Shown here piece after piece: positions 52,754 to 63,752 of a stretch of 64,000 bases of DNA (position 1 is the first letter of the stretch; each line of letters starts with the position of its first letter). The translations under genes and the position numbers were made by a program. Source of the stretch: Toxotes chatareus. Its lineage: Eukaryota > Chordata > Actinopteri > Toxotidae. The stretch lies in the NCBI GenBank assembly GCA_016801885.1, contig JAFBJY010000393.1, positions 62,001 to 126,000 on the forward strand. The letters are read 5' to 3'. The notes beneath the pieces were generated by a model. It was given only the letters and a program-made list of their open reading frames with translations. It made no database searches and was not told the DNA's origin.

Positions 52754-53848
52754 CACTACTCACAATAAGTTAGGGATATTGTGAGAGACTCAGTGGATGT
52801 CATACACACGGTGTTTGTTTCACTTCAGAGATTTTTGGGATAGGGAGGCAATTGTATTGGGGTGATAGACACACCTCATTTTGTGTTTTCCACGTAATGG
52901 TCTCACTGTGTACAGTGTGCCTTACATATTGGGACCAATACCAAGTAATACTAGTAAGTAATACAACCCTTTTCAATGTGGCATCAATTTCAACATTCTG
53001 TGGGTATAAAAGGCTGGTGTTGTCAATAAGTCATTCCAAGTTCATCATTCAAACAGCCATGAACACAGGACATCTCTTGACGGACGAGCAGCACCACCTG
53101 GCCATAGCGTGCAGGCAGTCAGATGTTGCTCGTGAACTTGGTGTGTCATCAGCAGACTTGCATCAAGACACAGGTTCGCTTTGGTGGAGGAGGTGCAACA
53201 GTCTGGGCAGGCATCACCAGTCAGTGCAAAACAGATTTGGTTATTGTAGATGGATCAGTCACTGCACGTTCTTACCTCAGAGACATCATAGAACCCATCA
53301 TCATCCCCCAATTCCACCAGCACACCCCCAACTTTCTGTTCATGGATGATAATGCTCCACCACATCGCGCCAGAATTGTCACAGCTCCACTTCAGGAAGT
53401 CAGAGTGCCTCATATGGTATGGCCAGCAATGTCCCCTGACCTGAACCCCATAGAGCACGTCTGGGACCAGCTGAAGCAGAGACTGGATGATCGTACCCCA
53501 CCCCCCGTCACCTGGCAGAACTGCGTGTAGCACTTGTGGAAGAGTAGAACGCGCATTGCCTCAGAACAACATCATGAGGCCAGTGAGGAGCATGAGACGT
53601 CGCTGTCAAGCTGTCATTGCAGCAAATGGTGGAAACACCTGCTACTGACATGGTCAATTTTTGTTATTTGGGGCTTTCCTTGTTATTGTTGAAATTTTTG
53701 GCCTAATAAATATTAAACTAATGAAAAGGGTGTTTCTTCTCATTCATTATTAGTAATATCAAAGGAACTTTTACTCATTTCATTAAAATTCAGACCAAAT
53801 AGGAAAAGCACTCTAAATAACAATATCCCTAACTTATTGTGAGTAGTG
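52754..53848 (+). mobile_element. Tc1-like transposon with perfect 28-bp terminal repeats
   Basis: CACTACTCACAATAAGTTAG... at the left and its exact inverse at the right, with TA at both borders, at 1,095 bp total. Inside, a transposase N-terminus (LTDEQHHLAIACRQSDVARE, helix-turn-helix) runs into a shortened middle. The DDE half is intact in one frame: FMDDNAPPHRARIV, MSPDLNPIEHVWDQLKQRLD, with catalytic Asp and Glu. At this length the transposase is internally deleted, so it is non-autonomous. The flawless ends suggest recent arrival. Confidence 0.92.
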
Positions 53849-54216
53849 TATGTTGTTCACTCAACCTGCCCATTTCAAACCTGCACTCAGATATGATTAT
53901 TTCTGACTTCACAGCAAACCTGCTTCAGGACAGGAGAAGGGTCCTACCGGGGAAGACTCAAGTAGGACAACAAAAAACCGCCACTGCTAGTCTGCAGGCA
54001 GTCAGTGCTAATATATCCACATCTATCACTGTCAACAAATACTCAGTATATCTAGTTAAAATCACTGTCTGTTAACTGTACATGATCACATGGAATAAAC
54101 TGTAGCTTAGTCACATGTAGTCTGGTTTGTGATGTCTTGCTTTTGCTGGCTTGTAGTTGTGATGTGTATGAAAACATACTGAGTGTAGCATCTTCCTCTC
54201 CTACTCCCCACTGCAG

Positions 54217-54248
54217 GAGCTGAGGCTGAACACAAGACGTCTGATGAG
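54217..54248 (+). CDS. ZNF638-like 32-bp exon (copy C only)
   Basis: Acceptor CCCCACTGCAG, donor GTACAG. Enters in phase 1 and reads AEAEHKTSDE, exiting in phase 0 into the next exon (KGMVLITG). A small acidic linker before RRM-B. Confidence 0.5.
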
Positions 54249-54432
54249 GTACAGTTTCCTTCACTTCCATCACATTTTCTTGTGTTTCAGCCTGATACTA
54301 AAATCCTTTCAGGTCATTTTCCCCCTCATCAGTCTGAAAACAGAATTTTATCTTTGGAAATGTATTAAAAAGGAAAACCTGAGTTCAGCTAAATGTCTGT
54401 TAAATTCACTTGTTCTGTAATGTCTCCTACAG

Positions 54433-54552
54433 AAAGGCATGGTGTTGATCACAGGACTTCCTGAGAGCAGCTGGTCAGAGAGTGACATCATCAAGCTGAT
54501 CCAGCCCTTTGACACGCCCTCGGACCTCATCCTGGCAAAACAAATGGGAAAG
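54433..54552 (+). CDS. ZNF638-like RRM-B first half (copy C only)
   Basis: 120 bp, 40 codons, phase 0. KGMVLITGLPESSWSESDI followed by IKLIQPFDTPSDLILAKQ: RNP2-like strand, helix 1 and strand 2 of an RRM. Acceptor TCTCCTACAG, donor GTTGGT. Intact. Deleted from A, replaced by LINE in B. Confidence 0.75.
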
Positions 54553-54786
54553 GTTGGTGTGATCACACCAGGAGGAGAGGAGAAAACACCTGGACACCAG
54601 TAATACATGTAGCCATGCAAGCTGCTTCTGTCATAGCTTAAACTACTATCACAGGCTCAGTGGGACTGCTTTGTGGACAGTCTACACACTCAATCTGTCC
54701 ATAGATACTAGTTTCTGGATTGTTGACCTGTTACAAAGTTAATCTTCCTACAGCACTGTGTTAAAAACATCCTTATTGTATGTTAG

Positions 54787-54918
54787 GTGCTTGTGTCAGT
54801 GGCAGACACTGAGGTTGCTCAAGAGATAGTGAAAGTCCACTCCTTCATCCCCACCAAGATTAAAGACTGTGAGCTGAAGATAATCCATGTCAAACAGCGT
54901 ATTGGCCTCAGCACACCG
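54787..54918 (+). CDS. ZNF638-like RRM-B second half (copy C only)
   Basis: 132 bp, 44 codons, phase 0. VLVSVADTEVAQEIVKVHS is the RNP1-like strand and helix 2; then KIKDCELKIIHVKQRIGLS, the last strand. Acceptor TGTATGTTAG, donor GTAAGG. Joins in frame to the 42-bp exon seen only in A. Confidence 0.75.
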
Positions 54919-55061
54919 GTAAGGCCTCTCATCATTCACCCACATCCTTTACAGGACACTCATCATCTTTGTCTCCTCCTCTGCTCTAATCTTCTATATT
55001 AAATATCTTCCTTTTGTGTGCTTGCGTCTGTTCATCATGTGCTTAGTCATCTTGCACTTCT

Positions 55062-55182
55062 GCTGTATTCCTCCAGATGCTAATGCCAAGCTTGCTATGA
55101 AGGAACTTCATGCAGCCATTAGCAAACAACAGACTGCTCACCCGGAGGCTGCATTTATTGTGGCGGGTGATTTCAACCACTC
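55062..55182 (+). mobile_element. CR1-type LINE endonuclease fragment (left piece)
   Basis: Plus-strand coding YIPPDANAKLAMKELH-type residues and FIVAGDFNHSS, the endonuclease GDFNH motif. It is cut at 55,183 by LINE-X. The right piece resumes at 58,521. Same family as the LINE in A at 7,250. Confidence 0.8.
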
Positions 55183-58100
55183 TTCAAAGTCAAAGTCAGC
55201 TTTATTGTCAAAACCATATGTACAGGTCATACATAGGTTTTGAAATTGCAGTGCTCCCTTGGCCCACAGTGTTACAGTAGATAGATAATTAAAGACAGTA
55301 TAAACATAAACAGTATAAACACACAGTTCCATCAACAATACAAAACAACAGTCTAAACAGTATAAACATATCTCAGTAGTTGAGAGAAAAGACCTACTTG
55401 AGAAGAGAAATACTTGTATATAATACAAAAATCAATGACACAAAAGAATTTGTGTGTAATTTTTAGCTCAAATTATGTAATTTAAGCAATAACAGGGTTA
55501 TATGGCAGCAGCTGAATGTAAGTGCCGGTGCAAGTCTGTTTCAACCCAGTGGTGTGTGTGTATGTGGGAGTGAGTCCATAGTTCCATAGTTCAGGGGGGA
55601 TGTAGGGGAGGGGGGTGTGGGTGAGGATCTAGGGTTCAGCATCCTGACAGGGGGTCTCTCAGTCTGCTGGTTCTGGCCCGGAGACTCTTCAATCTCCTTC
55701 CGGATGGCAGCAGACTGAAGTAGCTGTTGGATGGGTGGGTGGGATCACCAGCAATGCAGTGGGCTTTTCGGATGAGACGATTGTGGTAGATGTCCTGAAG
55801 GGAGGGGAGAGAGACACCCATGACCCTCTCAGCTGCTCTCACTACGCGATGTAGCTTCTTCCGACAGGGCACGGTGCAGGTGCCATACCACAAAGTGATG
55901 CAGCTAGTCAGGATGCTCTCTATGGTGCCCCTGTAGAAACTGCACATGATGGGGGCTGGGGCTCTGGCTCTTCTCAGTTTACGGAGGAAGTAAAGTCGCT
56001 GTTGGGCTTTGCTGGTCAGTGATGCAGTGTTTTTTGACCAGGAGAGGTCTTCTGAGATGTGCACACCCAGGAACTTGGTGCTGCTCACTCTCTCCACAAC
56101 AGCACCATTGATGGTTAGTGGGGTGTGCTGGGCGTACGCTCTCCTGAAGTCTATGACGATCTCCTTTGTCTTCTCCACGTTCAGGGAGAGGTTGTTGACA
56201 CTGCACCACTCGGCCAGGCGGCTCACCTCACTCCTGTGGTATGTCTCATCGTCGTTGTTGATGTGACCTACCACAGTTGTGTCATCTGCAAACTTGATGA
56301 ACAGGTTGGAGCTGTGTGATGGTGTGCAGTCATGGGTCAGCAGGGTGAAGAGGAGGGGGCTCAGCACGCATCCTTGGGGGGCCCCCGTGTTCAGTGTGAT
56401 GGTGCTGGAAATATTGCTGCCAACCCGTACTGCCTGTGGCCTTCCTTTCAGGAAGTCCAGCAGCCAGTTGCACATTGAGGTGTTGATCCCCAGTTGGTTC
56501 AGTTTGTGAATGAGTTGCTGAGGGATGATTGTGTTGAATGCTGAACTGAAGTCTATAAACAGCATTCTGACATATGAGTTTTTAGTGTCCAGGTGTGTGA
56601 GGGCTGAGTGGAGGGCTGTTGAGATTGCATCATCGGTCGAGCGGTTGGACCGATATGCAAACTGAAAAGGGTCCAGGGTGGGGGGGAGAGATGACTTAAT
56701 GTGATGCATGACTAACCGCTCAAAGCACTTCATTAGGATGGGGGTGAGTGCAACAGGACGGTAGTCATTGAAGCAGGAGGGAGACGGCTTCTTCGGCACG
56801 GGAATGATGGTGGAGGCTTTGAGGCACGTGGGGACAACAGCCTGGCTCAGTGATGTGTTAAAAATGTCTGTGAAGACATCTGTGAGTTCCGCAGCACAGT
56901 CTCTCAATACTCGACCAAGGATGTTGTCAGGACCCGGGGCTTTGTGTGCATTGACCCTACTGAGGGATCTCCTCACGCTGACCGGGGATAGAGTCAACAC
57001 CTGGTCGCCAGGAGGGGGTGGTGTCTTCTGTGCAGGGGTGCTGTTGTGTGCCTCAAAGCGAGCAAAGAATTTGTTCAGCTCATTCGGCAGAAAGGTGGAG
57101 ATGTCGGCTGTCTGCGGTGTGGGCTTGTAGTCCGTGATGGACTGTATCCCCTGCCACAGACTCCGGGTGTCTCTGCTGTCATTGAAGCGCTGCGCGATCT
57201 TCCTGGAATACTGCCTCTTTGCTTCTCTGATGCCACGTGACAGGTTTGCCCTTGCTGTCCTTAGGCCCACGTTGTCCCCAGCTCTGAAGTCAGCATTCCT
57301 CACCCTCAGGAGCCTGTAGACCTCACCCATGAGCCATGGATTCTGATTGGCCCGAACAGTGATGGTCTTGGTGTCTGTGACATCATCAATGCACTTGGAG
57401 ATGTAGGCAGTGACGGTCTCTGTGTATTCCTGTAGGTCAGTGGAGTTGTTGTAGGTGGCAGCCTGTTTGAATATCTCCCAGTCTGTGGTGGAGAAGCAGT
57501 CTTGCAGTGCCTCTGAGGGCCCTTCTGGCCACACACGTACCTGCCTGCGAACTGGTCTGGTGACTTTGACCAGCGGTCTGTATGCTGGCATCAGCATAAC
57601 AGTGATGTGGTCAGAGGCACCGAGGTGGGGGAGTGCTTTATAGTCTCCTCTCTGGGTGGTGAAAACATTGTCCAAGATATTGCTTCCCCGAGTGGGAAAA
57701 TTAATGTGGCTGTGAAGTTTGGGAAGCACAGACTTTGGGTCTGCATGATTGAAATTGCCCGCCAAAACAAGAAAAGCATCCGGGTGGGCTGTCTGCTGCT
57801 CACTGACCTGCTGGTACAGTTCGTTCAGTGCCTCACTCCTGTTGTTGTTGTTGGAGCTGGGAGGGATGTAAACAGCAACAAGCAATATGGTTGTGAATTC
57901 TCTCGGAAGGTAGAACGGTCTGCATTTGATGCAGTGGTGAACAGTGTTTGCTGATCACAATGGCATCACAACACCAGGCGTCATTGATGTAAACACAGAG
58001 TCCCCCGCCACGAGTCTTTCCTCCTTCGACGAGAGCTCTGTCTGCCGATAGCATGTTAACCGATCCAGATGAATGGCGCTGTCGGGAATGCTGTTGTTGA

Positions 58101-58520
58101 GCCATGTTTCCACAAACACAAAGACACAACATTCTCTCACAGACTTCATAGTGGACTGGAGTAGGCGTACATGATCTAGCTTGTTGTCCAGCGAGCGTAC
58201 ATTGGACAGTACGATGGTGGGGATGGCAGGCTTGTTTGGGTTAGCCGCTAGCCTATCCCGGATTCCTCCGCGCTGTTTTCTCTCGCACCGCCTGTGACGC
58301 CTCCACTGTGGGCGAGATCTGGGAGTTGGGGTCGGTGACGGTGAATGCCCCCGGAGCAGGCCGCAGTCCCGCAGTATGTCCCGTAGCTCCTTCAGGTGTG
58401 AGTTAGGTGTAGGATTATTTCTGCTGATGCTGAGCAGTAAATCCCGGCTGTATGTGCGCCTTGGTGGAGGTGGATATAACGAAGACGCAGACGAACAAAA
58501 GCACGATCTTCGACACGACA
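55183..58520 (-). mobile_element. LINE-X, near full-length CR1-type LINE, minus strand
   Basis: 3' end at left (TCAAAGTCAAAGTCAGC). A 749-codon frame (55,636-57,885) covers the end of the endonuclease (LVLAGNFNHADPK, LGASDHITVML), linker (NQNPWLMGEVYRLL), RT palm (KAPGPDNILG, IPVPKKPSPSCFNDYRPVA, FIDFSSAFNTI, NTGAPQGCVLSPLLFTL, KFADDTTVVG) and thumb to the C-terminus. Upstream frames to 58,593 give the endonuclease N-terminus (TIVLSNVRSLDNKLD, FVETWLNNSIPD) but are frameshifted near 57,950-58,060. The endonuclease motif reads GNFN rather than GDFN. The catalytic FADD is intact. The longest open frame in the window. Confidence 0.92.
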
Positions 58521-58612
58521 ATATGCTCAGAAAATTCAGGGTCACTTCACCTCCAACGACCCCGAGCATGTGGAAGGGCGCCAAGTGCATCACAAACTAC
58601 AACAACCCCTCC
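58521..58612 (+). mobile_element. CR1-type LINE fragment (right piece) joined to Tc1
   Basis: ATGCTCAGAAAATTCAGGGT and following match A 7,770-7,855 of the plus-strand LINE (IQGHFTSNDP, MWKG). At about 58,613 it switches directly to the minus-strand Tc1 at a point matching A 11,372. This is the breakpoint of the deletion that removed the gene's 3' half from C. Confidence 0.8.
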
Positions 58613-59290
58613 CTGCCATGGGGCTCATGTCAAGAGTTGAGCTGGTCACTCTAACCCCTGGATATTGTGCTCCTGCAGCCAAGTTCTGCTTGACCTGGAT
58701 GTGGCAAGGGGCATTATCTTGCCCAAACATCTGCTCTCCACCTCCACTGTGCATCTTCAAACAGCCACAGCACTTTTCTGTAGAGAAGCCTATATGTCAG
58801 CTCAAGTTATTTCTGGCTTTTTTTTGCATCCCCAACAAAGTTTTTCTTGCTCTACCTGGCGTAGCTTGGTATCAACAAGCCCATATTTTGTATTACTTCT
58901 TATTCAGAGTTTGAACATTACTGATTGGCATTGTCAAATGTTTGGATATCTTTTTTTTTTTTTATCATTTTCCTGCTTTCTAAAGTTCAAATACAGCCTT
59001 CTCTTGTAGGTCTTTTCATAGTTCTTTTTGCTTTCCCCATGGCTCAGAATCAGCAAAGTCAGTGCAGCACTAGATGAAATGTGCAGGCATCTGTCAGAAC
59101 CCATAGACTCACTGACTCTTTATACACACACACTAATTACAGCCAAACAGCTGACAGGTGTGGACAGTGAGCCTTAAAAGCCATTTAAAGCTGTTTGTGT
59201 CAACTTGTGTGCATAGTATCAGGCCAAAACTTCAAGGGTATGTATACTTTTGATCAGGGCCATTTGGGTGTTTCAACATGTTTCAATTTA
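58613..59290 (-). mobile_element. Tc1-like transposon (copy C), truncated
   Basis: Matches A 11,372-12,045. The MGKAKE-type transposase start (minus strand, near 59,040) and part of the DDE region remain. Both ends are lost. Confidence 0.8.
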
Positions 59291-59397
59291 AAGAGCTCTT
59301 CAACCACTAACTCTGAATGAAAGAAAAGCTTTTGCATGATCAAACATATCATACTCATCGTCATACTGTTCTGACTTTGTCAGTTTTTCAATAAAGT

Positions 59398-59417
59398 TAT
59401 GTGTGTGTGTGTGTGTG
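59398..59417. repeat. (GT)n microsatellite
   Basis: About ten GT repeats; the corresponding TG runs in A and B differ in length and context. Confidence 0.9.
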
Positions 59418-59900
59418 GTTGAGCTCCACCTAGTGACGTTTTCTGCGTGCTGCAGCTTTCTGCCGGACTCTGGTGTATTGACATAGCGATGTTCTGAGCT
59501 GCACCACAAAGTGTATTAATCGAGCCTTGGAATGGAACTCGGTATGGTGAATGCATTTCGTTTGTTTATTGTGTGGCACTGGGGTCTTATTTCAGTATAA
59601 AGAGCGTTTGAGATGTTATTTTAAGTTTAAGAAAACACGCTAATGTCGCTCAGCTAAGCGCTAGCAAGAGCCATCTGGATTCTTCATTATAGATAATTTA
59701 CCTTATTGTTTAGCTTCATCGTGTGTTCTGTAAGTGAACTGTAGCATGGATATATCCTCAATTATTTTGCTAACATGTTGTGTAGATATTTGTGTTTCAG
59801 TTTTACAAAACTGTCATAAGAAAGTCAGTAAAGCAGTAAGAAAAATCTACTGGGTCTTTTTGCTTTGTTCAGCCTTTTATCTGTCTTAGCCAAACAGTGC
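59418..59900. other. C-specific unassigned sequence
   Basis: About 480 bp with no match in A or B. Contains CTCCACCTAGTGACGTTTTC and GGAACTCGGTATGG, faintly promoter- and donor-like, but no open frame of note and no transposon end that I recognise. Confidence 0.4.
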
Positions 59901-60105
59901 ACAGAACTTTGGTCATACTGTTTATAGTATTTATTATTATTGTTTCCTCTAATAAGTCATTTTCTTTTTCTTGGAGTCTTTATATTCTATCTGTATTATC
60001 TGTATATTCTGGTGCCTGTACCCTATTGCATCTGCTCTTTGCTGCTGTAACAGTGTAATTTCCCCATTGTGGGACTATTAAAGTTTATCTTATCTTATCT
60101 TATCT
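59901..60105 (+). mobile_element. LINE 3' tail with (TTATC)n (copy C)
   Basis: Same as 12,761-13,016 in A. Confidence 0.7.
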
Positions 60106-60171
60106 ACTGTATGAAAATGAAGGGCAGAGATGATGGAGGATATCATTCTAACTCTTATTTTATTGCTATCA

Positions 60172-60800
60172 ATTCAATTCAATTTATTCATTAATTATAC
60201 AGCGCCTTACAGAGAAAGAGAAAAACTCTCTTTCTGTCAGAATTCTGAGAACTCTGAGAGAAAGAGAGAAAAAACTCTCTCTTTCAGTGGAGGAGGAGAG
60301 AAGAGAGGGGAGATGAGAAACAACAGAAGTTGAGAGAGAAGCAGAGAAGAGAGATTCTTCTCTCTCTTTCTCTTTCGAGTGGAGAAAAGAGGTTAGCGTT
60401 ACGGAAAACGCTCTGTTTCTCACTGAGGAGGGCTAAAAAAGGCCATGCTCTCCTTCTCGCTCCCTCCTCTCCATCGTTAGAGACAGAAAGAGAGAGGAAA
60501 AGCGTCTCGATCTCTATCTGTCTCAAGGAGAGAGAGGAAGCTCTCTGTGTAACTCGCTCTCTGCCTGACAGAGAGAGAGAGATCTCTTGCTCTTCACTTT
60601 CTCTCTGCCTGAGAGAGAGGAGGACCCAGAGAAAACATAGAGAGGAAAAACTCTCCCTGCTGGAGAAATGATGTATAGAAATGGAAATAATCTACATTTA
60701 AATAAGCATCTCTCTCTGTGTTTCTCTCTCTCGCTCCCTGAGAGAAAAGAGAGCAAAAACTCTCTGTTTCTCTCAGGGGGAGCAGAGAGAAGGACAGAAT
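60172..60800. repeat. L2 tail and GAGA/TCTC block (copy C)
   Basis: Shorter version of the block in A and B; same spacers, fewer repeats. Confidence 0.85.
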
Positions 60801-60999
60801 CTGGTGGCCAGGTCACATCTGTATTCAGTTCTCCTGGATATTAACCTCACAGACGCTCAAAATGAACCGTTATCAGTAAGGATCCGCAGCATGAGCGGAT
60901 CGAAAGCGACTGAATGCCCCCAGCAAAGACGTTGGTAGCCTGAGACACCGGCGACGCACCGCCACCAGACCAGTCCCTACCTCCTCAGAAACGTTGAGT

Positions 61000-61100
61000 C
61001 AGTGAAGGAAGGCTCCTCATTTATATCATCTGGCTGCCGCCGTAGTGACGTCAGAGCCGTTGCCTGGGGATCAAAAGGCAGATGAGATGGTGACGTCATG
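61000..61100 (-). promoter_or_regulatory. CRE/TATA promoter-like block (copy C)
   Basis: Two perfect TGACGTCA sites (61,046-61,053 and 61,091-61,098) and GATATAAAT (61,019-61,027) on the minus strand, as in B. Confidence 0.5.
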
Positions 61101-62235
61101 AGCCACACCTCCTCTGAGCTGCTGCTCACTGGATGCTTTTGCTTTTGACTACATTCACAGTTAAACTCTGCAAACTGTTGCGAGTGAAAATCCCAGCAAG
61201 TGTAGGGGTGTTCTGATACATCAGTCAGATTGTTGGAAAATTCAAAAAGCATTCCAAAGGCAGTGGAAAGAATAAAAATGATCAAGTGCAGCTCTACACT
61301 TTGATTTGAACTTGTCATGTATGACTTCATTTAATACTGTAGGTTCATACATGATCATCCACAGCTGAAGCTCACATTCATGCACCTGTCCTGACAAGAT
61401 GCTACATGTGATTCATTGTGATCCATGTCTCAGCTAAAATGGTTTTCCTTGAGTCTTATTCAAAATGTGACTCTGAAAACTCAACCATCTGTGCCAACAG
61501 AATGAAGATAAGTTATGAAAAAACCATCAACAAACTCAGAGCAAGAGCTTCATAAATACCTTTATTGCACATTAAAATCTGTATTCATTTCAACAATTGT
61601 ATCAACTGTCAATATCAGTTTTCCTTTTTTTTCCCAACTAGTTATTGTAAATGAACACATATTTGATGTGCCTTATTCATTTGTGGTCACAGTTATATTG
61701 AATTTCAAATGGACCTACTGTGACCCCCAACAGTAATGGCACTGAGTTCATTTTCTATGAACTACTCGTCAGATTTTTCAGATTTACCATAAAGCTCATA
61801 ATGAATCTAACAGGATGCTTTGGTGAATTAATGTTTTCAGTGATTAAAACTGGTACAAGTACAAAAGGCACATGAGGAAAGCAGACATTCCAATATAGAC
61901 ACCAACATTCAATCAACATTTCTATTATTTATGTAGCTGATTAAAGCTAATACAGAAATGGACTTGTAATTAATTACAAATTGTGGGAAAAACCTCTATC
62001 ATTGTGTTCTTGGATGGTTACAATAGAGTGCAAACCAGATAAGGTATGAAAAAGAAACAGCAACAAACTCAGAGCAAGAGCTTCATAAATACCTTTATTG
62101 CACATTAAAAGTGGATTCATTTCAAGAATTGTGTTAACCATCAATATCAGCAGAAAGGTGTATGAAAGAATGGAATAAACTGATTAATTGCCAGAAGTGT
62201 TAAAAATAACACACACATATATACAGTAGCATATA
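61101..62235. other. Intergenic sequence as in unit B
   Basis: Follows B 32,041-33,180 including the ~530-bp internal duplication and the empty solo-LTR site (GACCTACTGTGACCC near 61,712). No gene seen. Confidence 0.6.
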
Positions 62236-62239
62236 TAGT

Positions 62240-62650
62240 AGGATTTTATTTCAGCTTCATTTAACCAGGTAAGTCCTTTGAGAACCAATTCTCATTTGCA
62301 GTGACAACCTGGCCACAGACACAATCCAGTAGATAAGACAAAGGATCACAGTACAAATTCATTACATATCAATCAAAATGACAGTGTAATATGTGCATAT
62401 ATATATACAGTGAGGTTCATAGTAAATGACTAAAAAGGGATCATGGATTATGGTTTTGTAATGTATTCTTAAAAGAAGAGAATGTATTAAAGAGCTGAGT
62501 TTACAGTCTGTTGTAAGTGATTCCAGTCGTTTTTGGTAGAATATTGAAAAGAGAAACAACCAAAGGAGGTGCAGGCTTTTGGAATGACGAGGTTAATGAA
62601 GCTGCTGGAGCAAAGACTGAGACTAGAGTTCTGAATATTGAGCAAAAGAG
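62240..62650 (-). mobile_element. LINE C-terminal fragment (copy C)
   Basis: Counterpart of 33,185-33,610, with more frame damage. Confidence 0.6.
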
Positions 62651-62792
62651 CGTAGGTATAAACACTGTAAAATGTAATTGCTAATATAACCTTAAAATAA
62701 GAAGTGATCTTAACTGATGTGTGCTTACTTTGCTGACTCTGCTATGTTACACTTAGTTAATAAAACTTTTTAGTGAAGAAAGTAATTAATGC

Positions 62793-62975
62793 TGGGGTGT
62801 CCAAACAGGTTTTTTGTTCCAACCAATGAAGAGCACAGTTTGACCAAACAACTGTCTGAAGACTGAGATCAGTTGATTAAATGGAGTCAAGTCTGGTGTG
62901 CTGCTGCTTTGGAACAAAACAAAAACCTTTGTGGAACAGCCACTAGGGTGACCTTTGTGGAACCGTTTGGACACC
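62793..62975. mobile_element. Decayed hAT MITE, C-specific
   Basis: TGGGGTGTCCAAACAGG at the left and GTTTGGACACCCATC at the right are inverted and related to the MITE at 29,816. The interior GTTCCAACCAATGAAGAGC is related but rearranged. B has no element at the equivalent place (about 33,740). Confidence 0.7.
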
Positions 62976-63039
62976 CATCAAGGTGAATTAAAAAAAAAAA
63001 AAAAAAACATCAACCTGAAAGTATGAGTGATGACAGAGC

Positions 63040-63236
63040 CGTCCTCACAACCTGACACCTTGATGCCCGACAGTTTGATTGGTGGCAGCACTTTAAAACT
63101 GGAGTCTGACTGTGACATGCGCATTTCCCGTGAAAAGTAATGGAAATCGTGCTCGCGGGACATAATGGCACCCCTGAATTAAACACGTTGAAAGCGGTCC
63201 TCACAAAACCGATGCTTCTGGCTCTTTCATGTTAAG
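63040..63236 (+). promoter_or_regulatory. Presumed promoter and first exon of the next gene copy (unit C end)
   Basis: Homologous to 33,770-33,918, with small insertions; ends at the same GTAAGTTGCTGCAAAC donor. Suggests a further unit to the right of the window. Coding content is not evident. Confidence 0.35.
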
Positions 63237-63671
63237 GTAAGTTGCTGCAAACTGGAACATTTTGATCGGCTTTTATTTTTAGTTTTTTATTTAGTTTATT
63301 TATTTAGGTCTTATGCCGTATGCCTCATCTGTTGGCGAAAAGGTTTCAGGTTAACCGTATGTCTTCAGATTGGCAATTGAAATACTCTAAGTACTAAGCA
63401 AGCTGAAATGACACTGCATTTTTTATTTATTTTTTTGCTGGGAGTCGGTCCCAACAGACACCACAGAGGTTAGCATGTGAAGATAGCGCGTTAGCTAGCG
63501 CTAACGTCGTTAGCGCTTTCTCTAAATGTCCCACCTAACATTAAAGTTTTACTTCAGCATCAATGGCTGTAGCTCTTGATTTAGCAACTGTTAAGAAGCA
63601 CTGTCGTTTGCTTTGATTCTTTGAGTTATCCTAAAAGTTAGAATGAATGAATAGTTTTACAAGACCCAAGA

Positions 63672-63752
63672 GAAGGGCTAACGTCGCTAAGCGCTAGCTT
63701 ACGTTGATGTAACGAGCACTTGTAAGCTAAGCGCTAACGACGTTAGCCCTTC
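63672..63752. repeat. 31-bp inverted repeat next to LINE-X (unit C)
   Basis: GAAGGGCTAACGTCGCTAAG... (63,672-63,702) and ...CGACGTTAGCCCTTC (63,722-63,752) pair almost perfectly around a 19-bp centre. The unit B counterpart has a shortened right arm. Confidence 0.85.

Larger units (their letters stand above)
44342..54918 (+). pseudogene. znf638: ZNF638-like gene copy C (incomplete)
   Basis: Contains candidate N-terminal exons, the Arg/Ser exon (damaged), the basic exon, RRM-A first half, and the complete RRM-B, but nothing of RRM-C, charged region or zinc finger. Downstream of 54,918 the sequence passes into LINE and then directly into the minus-strand Tc1 that follows the gene in A and B, so the 3' half was deleted. 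Of the three, its remaining RRM exons are the least damaged. Confidence 0.7.

Noticed and set aside
53917..54055. Possible extra host exon after the Tc1 element in unit C (ANLLQDRRRVLPGKTQV)
   Set aside because: Has an acceptor-like TTCACAG but is not seen in A or B, does not look like the missing RRM-A half, and resembles the C-terminal part of an L1-type ORF1 (DFTAxLLxxRRxxLP). Left unassigned.
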